Origin: Harmonia axyridis | Taxonomy: Eukaryota; Arthropoda; Insecta; Coleoptera; Coccinellidae | Direction: 5' to 3' | Assembly (NCBI RefSeq): GCF_914767665.1 | Contig: NC_059501.1 | Span: 28,992,501 to 29,056,500 of the forward strand | Length of the DNA stretch: 64,000 bases | Shown here: positions 26,201-36,856 of the stretch, in pieces | Layout of the letters: each line of letters begins with the position of its first letter | How positions within the stretch are numbered: position 1 is the stretch's first letter | The notes under the pieces: model-generated | The model's database searches: none | What the model was told of the DNA's origin: nothing | Seen by the model: the letters and a program-made list of their open reading frames with translations, nothing else | Made by a program: the position numbers and the translations under genes

Positions 26201-29200
26201 ATAAAAATGATTGCGGCATCCGAACCAAAGAAAATTCAAGCAGTATATAAAAAAATTCATATTGATCGCATTACCAGAACCACTGGGTATTCGAGCTGAA
26301 TATCGAAAAAAAATCCCAATATTTCCGTCAAAACAGACTGAACAAGGTTGAAATCTAGTTCGTGTATGTAAAATAATCAATTGGATGTTCATGCCGCATT
26401 TAAGGAGGATCGTATCATTTGAATAAAATACGGACAACAAAGATATCGTAATAAATCACAACTCATACAATATATTGTGCAGTTCTGTGGTCATCAATAG
26501 GTGCATGAATGACGAGCGCTTAAACTCTCTTGACTTCTTTAATCCTTGATCGACTTTGCGTTTTCAATAGTTTATAAAACAGTGACTTAATAAAACACAG
26601 TGGCGACAATTCGTTCAAATTGAGCATAAAAATGGAAAACCATATGGCTTTACCATAGAACTTGAGAATACAATTGACTGAACTGACATTTTGTCAAAAT
26701 TGAAATTATTGGGCCTAATAGCATTTGATTGTATATAGAACAAATTTATTCAACTGAAGAATACTACAGTGACTTAATAAAATGGGCTTTACATTTTGAA
26801 TAAATCTCAAAAATCAGTTAAACGGACAATGTGAACAAAAAGCCGCCATATTTAGGCTCAGCCAATCAAAAACAAGACCACGCGTGTCATCACTGTGGTT
26901 TATTAAGTCACTGTAGTTTATAATAGGTACCGGGTTTTTCACCATAATTTGACCACACCTTTAACTTTGTTACTAAAAGAGGTACAAAAAAATGTTTTCT
27001 ACAAAAGTTTCACGAAATCGACTAGTGTTTTTTAATGATTTCGAAAAATTAAATATCTACAGGGTGGGCAACATATTGATTGCAACTTCATTTTTTCGAA
27101 ATCATTTTAAAAAACACTAGTCGATTTCGTGAAACTTTTGTAGTAAACATTTGTTTGTACCAACAAAGTTGAAGGGGGGATCAAATTATGGTGAAAAACC
27201 CGGTACATGGTTTCTATCAATGCTTGTAAAATTGCAGTTGCTTTTGAGTTATTTCTATTTTGCCGCTTCATAAAAATACTTTCTACTTTGAATCAAGCCA
27301 CAGAATTAGACGAACCGTGCTCATGACAAACATAACGATACTTTATTTGTTGTTTAATTTCTAAATGTCGAATCAATTGAATTAACAATACAATTGTTAA
27401 TGCTATGACAATTCAAAAGTTTATGATATTAATTATTAGTTGGCACAGATTACAGATACCAGATATTATCTGTAATCTGTGTTAGTTGGGAAAAATCATT
27501 CGGAGACAATTGCGATGTTACAATAATTTATAAAGACCCTGTAATATTAAAAATATATCAAAGTTATCAGAATTAATTTCTTACCTAGGGTATACGCCAG
27601 GAAAATGAAAATAGCTCCCAACATGAAAGTCCATCTAGGTAATGACGGTATTTCTGGATGACCAATTTGGTCGGAGGCATAAAAATAGTAGTCCAATACC
27701 ATGAACATAACAGTTGTTAATACAGTGAAGGCAAAGCCAGAAAACGTCAATAGATTTGGCGCTATCTGTTTTGGACAAAACTGAAAAAAAGTGAAATATT
27801 ATTATCCCTGTTCCTCATGATAGTTCAACATTTTTTCGTTACGAAATTCAATAACTATAACCGAAGAAATAAAACACATTATTTGATTTAGTGGAAAATG
27901 GGTAGTTTTTTTTTTGTTAATAACAACTTCTTCCACACTGAATTAATTATAATTCTAACATCTTCACTAAAGTTATACCATAGTATAAGGAATCTTTATA
28001 CTATGGTTATACAGTGTATATTATACGTTATTGCAAATATTTCAACTATAAAATCTTGATCACAAAATATGAAGATTTAATCCATGTGTCTCCTATATGA
28101 GATGCAGGGTGTTTTATTTCAAAATATATAATTTGCATACTATAAGTATACTGAAACTTTTTTTCATATCATTCTCATATTTATTTCTGGCTACCACCAG
28201 AGGCGTACGACAGGGGCAAGTGAATGGTTGACCCCCCAAATTCTATGATACTTATGGAATTTCAATTATATCCCAATTTAACTATTCTTTACGTGAATAT
28301 CATACTCTTCATTCATAGAGATCAAGACACTAATAGTTAATTTATAGTTATGAATGCAGAGTATAATAAGTACGTAATATTGAAGAATTAAAAAATTGGG
28401 ATAAATTAAAGTCCTCCAGTGGCGTGGAATTTGGGGAGGATCAACCATTCTCTTGCTCCAGTCGTACGACTTTGGTGGTAACTGGTAGCCAGAAACGTTT
28501 ATTTAGCATAATTCAGTATAAGGTAACACTTCCTGCCGAATATGAAAATAACACCCTGTATCTCATCACACTACTATCTAACAAATAGTCCATCATCAAT
28601 ATCTAGAGAACAATCAAGATTCTATAGTTGAAATATTTTCTATATATACTCAAGTAGGAAATATCTATATCTGTTGAACAATCCAAGCTGTGAAAACCTC
28701 TAGTATATTATATTAGATAAGTGTTATAGTTTTCTAGGTTAAAATAGGAAAAAAATGTCTGACTCAACCCAAACAACTTCTCCAGCATTTCAAACCCAAT
28801 GTCAAGTACTTATTTAAACATACCTAAAGAACATACCTCGACAACCCAATTCCAAAATGGGTGCATAACATATATACTGAGTAATCCTGTATCCTTGCAG
28901 CTGTACTGTAAAGAAAAAAAATGTGAAAATCAGATCTAACATTTTATTATTTTACGATGTATTTCAACTGCTGAAATAAAAAATAGTTCTGAATCGAATA
29001 TTAGACATTTTTTCAACGAAACCAGAAAGATCAGCGGAAAAATATTCTATTACAGATCATCATTATTTTTTATTTTGGGAATTTAATTTTTCTTTCAATT
29101 GGTTCTTTGATTTTTAGAAATTGAACTTATATGGGAAACGAGGAAAGAGGGGTTATTGGACCCTTAACCCCCCCCCCCATTGATTAGAAGAAATAAAAAA

Positions 29201-30767
29201 TATTTTGGTATTATATTATTATATATTTTTAAAATATATCAGTGCTTTGTACGTCGTACATATCATTAATTCTTTCGCTAAAAACGAAAACTCCTTTTTT
29301 TCATTCGCAAATTGAAAATATCGACTTTCCACAATATAGATTAATGTTTAAAGAAATGATGTGAAACCCCCATAAAAATCGGTGGTTGTAAGTGGAAAAA
29401 ATCTATAATTTCGATTTGAACTGAGCAGTCACGTAGGGGTATCCCCCTCTTAGGGAAGAAATTTCAAGCTGGAATGAAACCAAAATTGTTTATGTAAAAG
29501 TATCGGGGAAAAACTTCAGAAACAGAACGAAGTTTTTTAATCGATATAATTTATTCGAAAACAGAATGAACTAAACCGAATATGAACTGATAATTGAATA
29601 TGTTATGTTTCTATATATACAGGGTGAGTCAATAATACTCGATTGGTCGAAAACTTTTGTAAATAGGTATGGCCTATAGGAGATTCCAATGATTCAAATT
29701 TTGACAAAATTGATAGTACTCAACGCATACGCTTCAATTATTTTTGACTCTACAGGCTGTTCCGAAAGTGATGAGACACGATAACACCCATGAGACATGT
29801 TGTGCCTAAAATGAATAGATTTTTGAATAGGAATGCCCAATTTTCATTTCATAATCATAGCTTCCATGAAATTCTGATTTCGAAATATCCCACTTGTGAT
29901 CAGAAGAGAAATTAAGCATACCATGAGAATTTCATAATGTTCATACTGTGAGCTTTTCAATCAGTTCAAATTTAGATATTTCTGCAAAAATGCTGAATTC
30001 ATATTATTGGACTAGAAATAAATTACTAATTCAAGATGATAGTGTTAACCGCAAATCTATAAAATTTGATAAAAACATGTTATACTTCGAATGTTTTAAA
30101 TCCATATCATATTATTATCTAAAGAAACCAACTGAATATTATGATATAATTGAATAAAACGAGCACATCAGAAACCATAAAATAGCAGAAACCATAAGTA
30201 TGTAATTGTGAAGGTCCCACTAACTTATCTTATTCATATTATTTTGTTGCTTCTGTTAAGTTGGATAAAATCTTCATATCGACGATAACTGACATTTACA
30301 TCCCTGAAATATAAGCCGGGGAGTCATAGTTTTCTCATTTTGGATGACGCATAATTCGAAGTAGTGTATGTTTTCCCTACGGTAGTCCCTTAATTAAGAA
30401 AATTGAAATCATACAAGATTTTTCATAATGATATGAGAATGCTATTTAAAAAAATATATGTATTTCAATTAATCTGAATCTTATTATGTAATATATAGTT
30501 TTTGAACAGGAACTGAAAAGATTCAATTGAAAAACATGATTAATTTAATTAATTCATATAAACCGGCTCTATGAATACTAAACACAGAACACTCAATATA
30601 ACTGAAATATTGTACAGGAAAAAACATCTTCAACAAAAGCTAAGGCAAACCGGAATAATTTGATTCTTACAAATGAGGAACATTTTTTTTCCTCAAATAC
30701 TAACCTTATATTTGTCAAATCCTGCTAATTGCTCGCTGTCCAAGTATTCATAATCGAAGTTAATCAT
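17295..30767 (-). CDS. SELENOI: Ethanolaminephosphotransferase (EPT1/SELENOI orthologue)
   Basis: This membrane enzyme transfers phosphoethanolamine from CDP-ethanolamine to diacylglycerol, the last step of the Kennedy pathway. Seven minus-strand exons (30767-30705, 28905-28837, 27780-27585, 18481-18186, 18130-17822, 17621-17439, 17354-17295) join in phase to 391 aa (human 397). The N terminus has YEYLDSEQLAGFDKYKY. The CDP-alcohol phosphotransferase motif DG-x2-AR-x8-G-x3-D-x3-D is complete at residues 113-135, in exon 4. FEKYNTGLLFLPWGYD follows, and hydrophobic segments fill the rest. Exon 7 ends HFDINCFSIKNKN then TAA, so the vertebrate C-terminal selenocysteine segment is absent. The GFDKYKYS start and the IFGRG and EKYNTG motifs favour EPT1 over CEPT1. 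Introns 1 and 3 (1.8 and 9.1 kb) hold the transposons listed separately. Confidence 0.95.
18482..19769 (-). other. EPT1 intron 3, 3' part
   Basis: Intron sequence next to the exon 4 acceptor (CAG at 18482-18484). AT-rich, with no repeat or gene recognised. Confidence 0.55.
19770..21090 (-). pseudogene. Non-LTR retrotransposon (Jockey-like) reverse transcriptase, 5'-truncated and broken
   Basis: The minus strand reads in order FPNFWKSGFIKMVHKSGSK, SNYTPITILSVIPQLFESIV and FFQGRSVETN at 21080-20870. A GVPQGS-like box in broken frame follows near 20640, then FLLFADDLKLF near 20545-20580, which is the F-A-D-D catalytic box of the polymerase. RPILEFSSVVWSPYTS and LERVQNKFLR follow at 20118-20230. 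This is the order of a LINE ORF2 polymerase domain. Frameshifts and stops separate the pieces. No endonuclease or ORF1 was seen, so the 5' end is truncated near 21090. Confidence 0.88.
21091..22244 (-). other. EPT1 intron 3, middle
   Basis: AT-rich, with no gene recognised. A short dispersed-looking stretch at 21845-21945 repeats GGTCCTTCGAGCC-like and TAAAAC/TCACACA segments twice; its family is unknown. Confidence 0.45.
22245..22690 (-). repeat. MITE family 1, copy A (no hairpin module)
   Basis: Aligns by eye, in reverse orientation, with 25612-26165 and 53700-54230. Shared pieces are TCTAAAACAAGTTGCAGAAT (inverted here at the right end), TATCTTGGCAGTTGGTGTGA, ATCGTACGTTTCGAATT and CTGTAATGAACTCATTAC. 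The end near 22260 reads TTTCTCTATTTCAG. This copy lacks the ~120-bp hairpin module of copies B and C. Two inverted copies of a GTAATGA(A/G)TTCATTAC-like palindrome lie near 22265-22315. Confidence 0.75.
22691..23759 (-). other. EPT1 intron 3, between MITE A and the mariner
   Basis: AT-rich DNA without recognised genes or repeats. Confidence 0.5.
23760..25056 (-). mobile_element. mariner element copy 1 (DD34D), full length but inactive
   Basis: Ends GGCCAAAAATTGAAAAGTCC (23760) and GACTTTTCAATGGCC (25056) form terminal inverted repeats. TA follows the right end; the left flank is CA, so one TA has mutated. On the minus strand the transposase reads FRVLIKYCFLKGKNTVETKS, then TIIDWYAKFKRGEMST, MDETWLHHFTPESNRQSAEW (first Asp), GKVMASVFWDAQGIILINYL, LFHQNNAPCHKS and PSDFFL (third Asp). 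The second catalytic Asp of HQDNAPC is Asn here. Frameshifts break the ORF into at least three pieces. It lies in an EPT1 intron, in the same orientation as the gene. Confidence 0.93.
25057..25611 (-). other. EPT1 intron 3, between mariner and MITE B
   Basis: AT-rich, with a short TA run at about 25494-25506. Nothing else recognised. Confidence 0.5.
25612..26165 (+). repeat. MITE family 1, copy B (with hairpin module)
   Basis: Starts TATTCTAAAACAAGTTGCAG and ends ACGATACTGAAATAGGGAAA. The first ~140 bp form an imperfect hairpin (TTGCAGAA...CTCCTATTCCAACAC...GTGTTGGAAT...TTCTGCAAC). The 3' third holds an inverted pair of CTGTAATGA(G/A)(T/C)TCATTAC units at about 26094-26145. An ATG within it starts MSDEIDLTPTELEEIE, which is conserved in copy C, so it may be a transposase remnant. 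Confidence 0.8.
26580..26913. repeat. MITE with CAGTGACTTAATAAA ends
   Basis: Left end CAGTGACTTAATAAAACACAG at 26580 and right end CTGTGGTTTATTAAGTCACTG at 26913 are inverted repeats. The flanks TAGTTTATAAAA (26568-26579) and TAGTTTATAATA (26914-26925) match at 11 of 12 bases. A target duplication is therefore likely, but its size (9 to 12 bp) is unclear. A third, direct copy of the end (CAGTGACTTAATAAA) lies inside at about 26766, so the element may be compound. Confidence 0.7.
26927..27206. repeat. Short foldback element, arms of ~125 bp
   Basis: GTACCGGGTTTTTCACCATA at the left is the complement of TATGGTGAAAAACCCGGTAC at the right. The arms also share AACACTAGTCGATTTCGTG and its complement. 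An ACAGGGTG word (27059) lies at the loop. It abuts the MITE ending at 26913. Confidence 0.85.
27444..27481. repeat. 38-bp hairpin flanked by an 8-bp direct repeat
   Basis: CACAGATTACAGAT and ATCTGTAATCTGTG are perfect 14-bp inverted repeats around a 10-bp loop. TTAGTTGG occurs immediately on both sides (27436-27443 and 27482-27489), as expected for an 8-bp target duplication. Confidence 0.75.
28100..28565. repeat. Imperfect foldback in EPT1 intron 2 with ACAGGGTG-type ends
   Basis: GATGCAGGGTGTTTTATTTC at the left and the complement of AAATAACACCCTGTATCTC at the right mark the ends. Internal mirrored pieces include TTTCTGGCTACCACCAGAGG with CCAGAAACG-side sequence, CGTACGAC with GTCGTACG, and TATTAT/AGTCTTC-type AT segments. 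The arms are diverged. No ORF. Confidence 0.7.
28906..30704 (-). other. EPT1 intron 1
   Basis: AT-rich. Holds a C11 run at about 29168-29178 and an ACAGGGTG word at 29619 at the start of a TACAGGGTGAGTCAATAATA segment, with no clear inverted partner. A 69-codon plus ORF near 29948 looks like chance AT-rich sequence. Confidence 0.5.
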
Positions 30768-33485
30768 TTTGAAAATGTTTATTGATATTCAAATCTACAC
30801 AGTAATAACTCTATTCACTATAATAAGATTATAATTCAGCTTAAATCATAATTAATTTATATAAACCGGATTTAACTTTTCAGTTATAACTTTTAAAACA
30901 CTCTAAACACTATAATATCAAGCGTCTCCATGTCACACAGAATTTATTTCAAGTCGCAGTTATACAATTATAACACTAGGCTGTTAAATTTTTTTGCACA
31001 AAAACTATTAACATAACAACACAAGTAAAGACAGCTGTACGCTATATGCCTATGGTTTGGTTTGGGAATGAAGTGAGGATCAATTGTGCGATGTTGTCGG
31101 AGCTAACTCTCGATTTTACTTATCAAGGATGGTAGTAGCATTAACCCTGACCCTCGGTCATCAGATGTTTCTTATGAAATATGGAAAATTCTCGAAATTA
31201 GAAAAAATAATTAATTTCAAAGATAACATGAGAAAAAATGTAGTTAGTTAATAAGTCATCCAATTCCTGGTTAATGATTTTTTTTGATAACCTATCGGAT
31301 AGAATTATAGAAAATTCAATATGATGAAATGAATATTCTAAAGTTTTTTTTCACTAATTATATTGAGATAAATGAATTTCATAATGTGATTATATTTCAG
31401 ATATCGAAAAAATATTTAAACCCATTACAAACATTTTTATTGTAATTACAGATATGTAGGTAGAGATTTCTTTTCAATAGGTAGGACACAAAATGAGATT
31501 CAATTTTAAGAGCTCATGTACCTATATCAATAAATTTTTTGTTTCCAATTGAATTTTTGTCAGTTCAATGCTATTAAAACATGGATCAAATGGATCAATT
31601 CACAAATTGATTTTAGTTCCTAATCAACTTCGACAAGTTAATGCATTTAATTTGATTATTTTTATCAAGGTCTTGGTTGATCATCACTGCAGAACTGGTA
31701 CATGAAACATGAAGGTTAACCATAGTTTAAAGAGTTTAAGTAGATGTTTTCCTACAAATATGGAAATATGTAATGTGAATAATTGTGAAAAGCATAATAA
31801 AAGAATATTGTTGTTTCTTATTACCTACATTTCACTGTTGCTGTAATTAACTTGATCCTTTTGTTTCAACGATTGAATCTATATTTTCCCCATTCATAGT
31901 CAAATATTTCAAAGTTGAATAAAAATGTACCTGCATAGACGCAGTTCTCACAAAATTTTAATTGATATAGGTACGATCGTTGGTTTAAATTCGAAATCTA
32001 TCATTGCAGATTTGCAAAATGATTAACTGAATTTGGAATAGGAATGATTTGATCTTGATGATCATAAGAATGCAAGTTTTATGGAATCCATTATTAATAT
32101 ATGAACGAAAGAGCTTGTTAGAATATTATAATTTTTGTCTTGTATCTAGGTATAGGTATATATTTAAATAACTCGTCCAATTCTGATTAGAAATGAATTA
32201 ATTAACGGATATCTGACGTCATTACAAAGATTAGATATATTGACACGATAAATCTTGCTTATCAGGGTATGTATGACGGAAAAACGTCGTAGAAAAAAAT
32301 AGTGCTTTATTTCTAATTAAATCCTAGATAACTTTCAATTTAGATGATTTGAAAAGAAATATTTCACCATATGGCAACATAGTAAAACAACTAGTGCCCT
32401 CTGTCTGGCTCTTCATGAAAACAAATTAATTTTAAGAGAAAACTGTTTTTGGTATCGCAAGCTGTGTACTTTGAGCCATCTTGAACCCTTATATACGTAT
32501 ATCGAAAAAATGTGAGACTTTTAAAAATTCATGGTTTCGAAGAATATACGGTGTCAACATATTTCGAAACTGAAACTCAATAGGATTCTGTTCATAAATG
32601 ATGAAGCGTTATCTATATTATCTACACAATATCTTACTTTTGATTCACTATGATAGATGGCGCTATCTATTTCTCACTCTAACAGTTACACATAAATTGA
32701 AATATTTGCACAGCGGAAAAAAAATCGATAAAACCATTGCGAATATGAGTGTTTTGTCATAACCTCAGAAAGCTATATACGATTGTATGAACGAAGGATA
32801 TCTCGAGCCGAATGTTCTGTAGGTAGAAGATGTAAATCCTAATTGTACGGTGTACGTTAACCTATCGAATTTTCTCAATTATTGGTTCAACTTCTGATCG
32901 GTGGTATGGTATTCGTTTCATACATATTAGTAGTCAAGAGGAAAAGAGAATTTATTGAATCTATCTATCACAGCATAAAATTAGCTTTAGTTTAATTTTT
33001 GCATAGTACCTATCTACATCCATTATAGCTAATGAAGACTGAAGAGGATATGGAGATGAAAACTAACACCATATTTGTGCAAGTCGAGAAATTCTGGAAT
33101 TGCAAAGACAATTCCAATTTATTCTAGCGAATAGGCATCGGACAACGTCGCCGGACGTTTTAAAACCGATTATATATATATTCTTAAAAGGCGATAGATA
33201 TTCATTTTCAATTGGAATAAGAGCAATATTTGTTATATATTCTTTCAAAATGAAGAACAGCTTAGATATACATATTATCTTCGTCATCCACAAAAATGTA
33301 GTTAAGAATATTTGGATATCTATTTCTACATAAGTTATAACTTTACAAAATTCTAGTTTTCATACGTGGTTACACCTGAAAATTTAGATTTTTTGAAAGA
33401 GGAGAGCCCTCGCAGACCCCTTTGTGCGTGATGCATCGGCACCATAGACTTATTATCCTAACGTCTATGATCGGCACTCAAGGGG
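30768..33485. other. Upstream region of EPT1 and spacer
   Basis: The first ~330 bp (30768-31100) should hold the EPT1 5' UTR and promoter, but no specific element stands out. The rest is AT-rich. Overlapping 76-77 codon frames near 33063-33333 on both strands have no recognised domain and are probably chance. Confidence 0.45.
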
Positions 33486-33493
33486 ACTCCAAG

Positions 33494-33812
33494 CAGGGCC
33501 GCCGCCATACATTTTAGCGCCCAGGCAAAATGAAATTTAACCGCCCTGCTTTGACTAATTTATATGAATTTTCTTTGAATGCGCCTGTGTTATTCCTCTC
33601 AAGCTCTTTTTCAATTTCATATGAAATTGTATTTTTAACTCAAAATAACCTTGTCAAATTTATCAAACGACATTATGTCGGTTTCATCAAAAAACGTCCA
33701 GCATTGTTCAAAAGTACGACGCTCTATTCTTAAGTTCATTAAAGGTGCAAAAAGTCTTAATTATTAACTGACTTTGCGCCCCTACAATTCAGAGCTCCTG
33801 GCGGTGGCCCTG
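33494..33812. mobile_element. hAT MITE, 319 bp, with perfect 8-bp target duplication
   Basis: Ends CAGGGCCGCCGCCA and TGGCGGTGGCCCTG are inverted repeats. ACTCCAAG is present on both sides (33486-33493 and 33813-33820). No transposase domain is present. Confidence 0.9.
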
Positions 33813-33869
33813 ACTCCAAGCCTAACGAAATAGCAAAAAATGGGCCCTCCATCCTTTTATTCTAAACGT

Positions 33870-35581
33870 CAGGGCAGCCGCCAGACTTTTTGGCGCCCCG
33901 GCAAAATAAAATTTCGGCGCCCTTCTTAATGGGCAATACTCAACAAAAAACCTATTTTTGGATATTGTTAGAATATTGTAGGTTTGGTTTTGTATGATCA
34001 GAGATGTGAAAACTATCACGTATCACACATTCACTAGACGTCTGATCAGTTCCCTATTTTTTATTAACGTACATAACTAGAATGCTTATATTTATAGATG
34101 AGTAAATTTTGAAAGTTGATCCGGCCGTTTTGAATATTGTATCCAAAACCAACAATCCTCGTTGAGTCAACTGATGGTTCCCTGAGGATTAGCATCATTG
34201 AGAACTAAGGTATCTACTGAGTCAGATCACTCAGATCCTTGGTTATTTCCACAGCGAAGAATGATCAGAAAACATTATTTTAAGCAGAAAATATCTCAAT
34301 CATGTACCACTTTTGATGTAAGGTAAGGTATATGCCGTTGTCTTAAAACTATAAAATATTGTATGGACGTTTCGGAGAGATTCTCCTTCTTCAGTAAAAA
34401 TTACCAATTTGATAGTTTCCAATATGAAACAAATTAATTAAAATTGAATACTCAATTTTAATTGGTGAACGTTTACGAATATTTCTTATTATATCCACAG
34501 TTTGAAAAAAATACAATAATCCTTTCTCAATTATCTGTTATAGTATTACAGTTTGAATTTGAATTATATTATAAAATCATTACAATACCTTTTTTCGAGA
34601 CTTGTAATTGGCGAAATCATTAGTTATATCATAGTACGAAATCTTTTATTCTACAAAGTGTTTAGAAATTGTTCATGCATAAATCTTAAAATATTGAGTA
34701 TTTGGCTCTGTATAGGACTACATATATTTCGATTTTTGTTGAATATTTAAATTTTTCTCCAATTTTCGAAATTCTCACTCTATGTGAGCATAATAATTTT
34801 TTTTAAATTATGTTAATCAAAATAAAGAATTAATAAGCTGAATCTACCGCCTCTTAGAATTTGCTGCCATAGGCTTCAGCTTCCTGTTGAATCCGCCACC
34901 GTTACAGAATGATTACGAAGTCAATGAGAGGAACTTACCTTCCATTTGAATTCCTGAAATCCAAAGTCACAAAAAATATTGAATAATTTAACTCTGAATA
35001 CACTCTTAACGTGGTTTTGCGTATTTGTTTTTTCTCTAGAATAGGAAATAAACTGAAAAAGTTTTGCAATATCAACCCCCTTCTCGGAAAACAATATCAT
35101 GATTGGAGAATGGATAATTATTTTGCATTTTTGAAATATCAAAGAAGCCGCCTTGAGAATATCCCTTATTCTAAAGAAGCCTACCAATAAAGCAATCATC
35201 TGGTGAAGTTTAGTGAGATAACAGATAATGCCGACAAGCATTACGATGACGTAATGTCGTAATGTCATATTTTATGATCGTAAAACACATGTGTAAATAG
35301 GGGAGCGCAGGGAGCGTAATGGCGACTGGAACTAAATGTTATTTTGAATATAATTGAGGAATCTTTCTCTATATTTCTCGTCCAATTGACTGCTATTGTT
35401 TTGTATTTTTATAACTAGTTGAGCGCGCCTATTCGATTTATTTTTACCACAAAGAGTCGTATTTTAACTAAGAAAAAAATTTTGTTTCAGAAAATATGTC
35501 ATATTTATTAACTGACTTTGCGCTCCTAGAATTTGGCGCCCCGGCAAAATGTCCGGTATGCCGGTCCCGGCGGCGGCCCTG
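33870..35581. mobile_element. hAT remnant related to the adjacent MITE
   Basis: Starts CAGGGCAGCCGCCAG and ends GGCGGCGGCCCTG, the same end type as the 319-bp MITE. Both halves also carry a TTTGGCGCCCCGGCAAAAT-like word in direct orientation. The right 60 bp (TTAACTGACTTTGCGC...) resemble the MITE's right end. The 8-bp flanks (CTAAACGT, CGGCACGG) do not match, so the two ends may belong to different insertions. It encloses a transposase fragment. Confidence 0.65.
34921..35268 (-). pseudogene. hAT transposase fragment
   Basis: A 115-codon minus ORF. Its second half (KGVDIAKLFQF, then a polar stretch, then VFRVKLFNIFCDFGFQEF) resembles the segment before the dimerisation domain in hAT transposases of the P52rIPK/TTF type, where R-Q-T-x-R-x-N is followed by a Y-Y-R-x-x-I-F-I-P-F-L-D run. 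No catalytic residues can be placed. Moderate certainty, because the match is from memory. Confidence 0.5.
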
Positions 35582-36856
35582 CGGCACGGTCGTTGGTACC
35601 CTGGATTTTTTCGATTTTATTGAAAACTAGCTGTCCTCTCCGGCTTCGCACGGGTCATGTAACTAATAATCCAAAAATAAAATAGGGAAGAATCATTTTC
35701 GTTTCAATTCAATTTCTGCCAGACAACCCAAAATACCTCATTCGAAGTGTCAAATTATAATCTATGATTGTTCGCTCGGTCGGATGAAAAGGAAAGCCTT
35801 TTTTTCCGTATGATTTTTTCGAAAATATTTTGTTGAATAAACCTTCTCATGCCAGTAATGAACCCAACAAAAAAGGGATTATTCAATTTAGTACAGTTGT
35901 TTGAACGTGATACCCTTACATAAGATCCATAGATCCTTTTGTATATTTATAGATTTGATATTTTGGGTAGGTATCACTGCTCTCTATCGTTGTAAAATTT
36001 TTTCAGCGCTGCGATGTTTCCACTTATATTATAAAGTACTAACAACTACGATATTCCAAATAGAACATCCTGTATATTATTACTTGTTTACCGTAGCCTC
36101 TTTATTATCTTCTTTGTCACTATATCTAGCGATTTTCGACTAATTGATTGATTTACCTCTTTTTTTATGTTAAACATAGCTTTATATACACATTCATCTC
36201 TTCGGTATTTGGAATCCTAAAAAGCTGAAATTTCGGATAATATCCCGTGTATCATCTATGTGTTTTAAAATACGTCCCTAATCTTATCATACAGGGTTGT
36301 TCAGAACCACAGGCTTCAATGAGACATACTAAAATGATAAAGAGTGCGTTTTTTCAAATGAAATGACCTGCATATCATAAGATGTATTGAAAAATGAAAT
36401 TTCCAGAGTTCTAATGGACTTCAGTATTTGGGATGAGGATAACTCCTCACGCCAACAAGTCTTTTGTCCAAAGCATTTTTTGCGATAGTTAGCGATTATG
36501 AAATACCTTCACCATCAATTAACTTTTTGATATTAGCTCGTCAATTGATGATGAAAACATTTTTATCAACTTTGGGTTTCCTAACAAATAGATAATTCTT
36601 TTCGAATAAAATCAATTATTGTTAATACTGTTCGGAATGTTTCTTTATTATTTACCCAAATTTATGTACATGTTTACGATCGGTATTGGCACTGTTTGAA
36701 AAAAATATATCTTATATCAATCAGAATAATTACAATAAAAAAACAATACAATAAAATACTTAACAAAGTCTCAAAAACAAACTAGACGACGCCATTGAAA
36801 ATGTATCCAAATCAGCGCTATCTTTAGATCACAAAAAACACGAATTTACTGAACGG
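35582..36856. other. Spacer and 3' flank of AP-2
   Basis: At 35627 an AACTAGCTGTCCTCTCCGGC-type word begins a dispersed repeat common in insect genomes. An ACAGGGT-type word occurs at 36291. A minus-strand polyadenylation candidate (TTTATT) lies near 36643. No gene was recognised. Confidence 0.5.

Noticed and set aside
29948..30157. 69-codon plus frame in EPT1 intron 1
   Set aside because: Asn/Tyr/Lys-rich AT-driven sequence without homology or splice support.
33870..35581. Treating this as one intact hAT insertion with target duplication
   Set aside because: The 8-bp flanks do not match, so the ends may come from different insertions.
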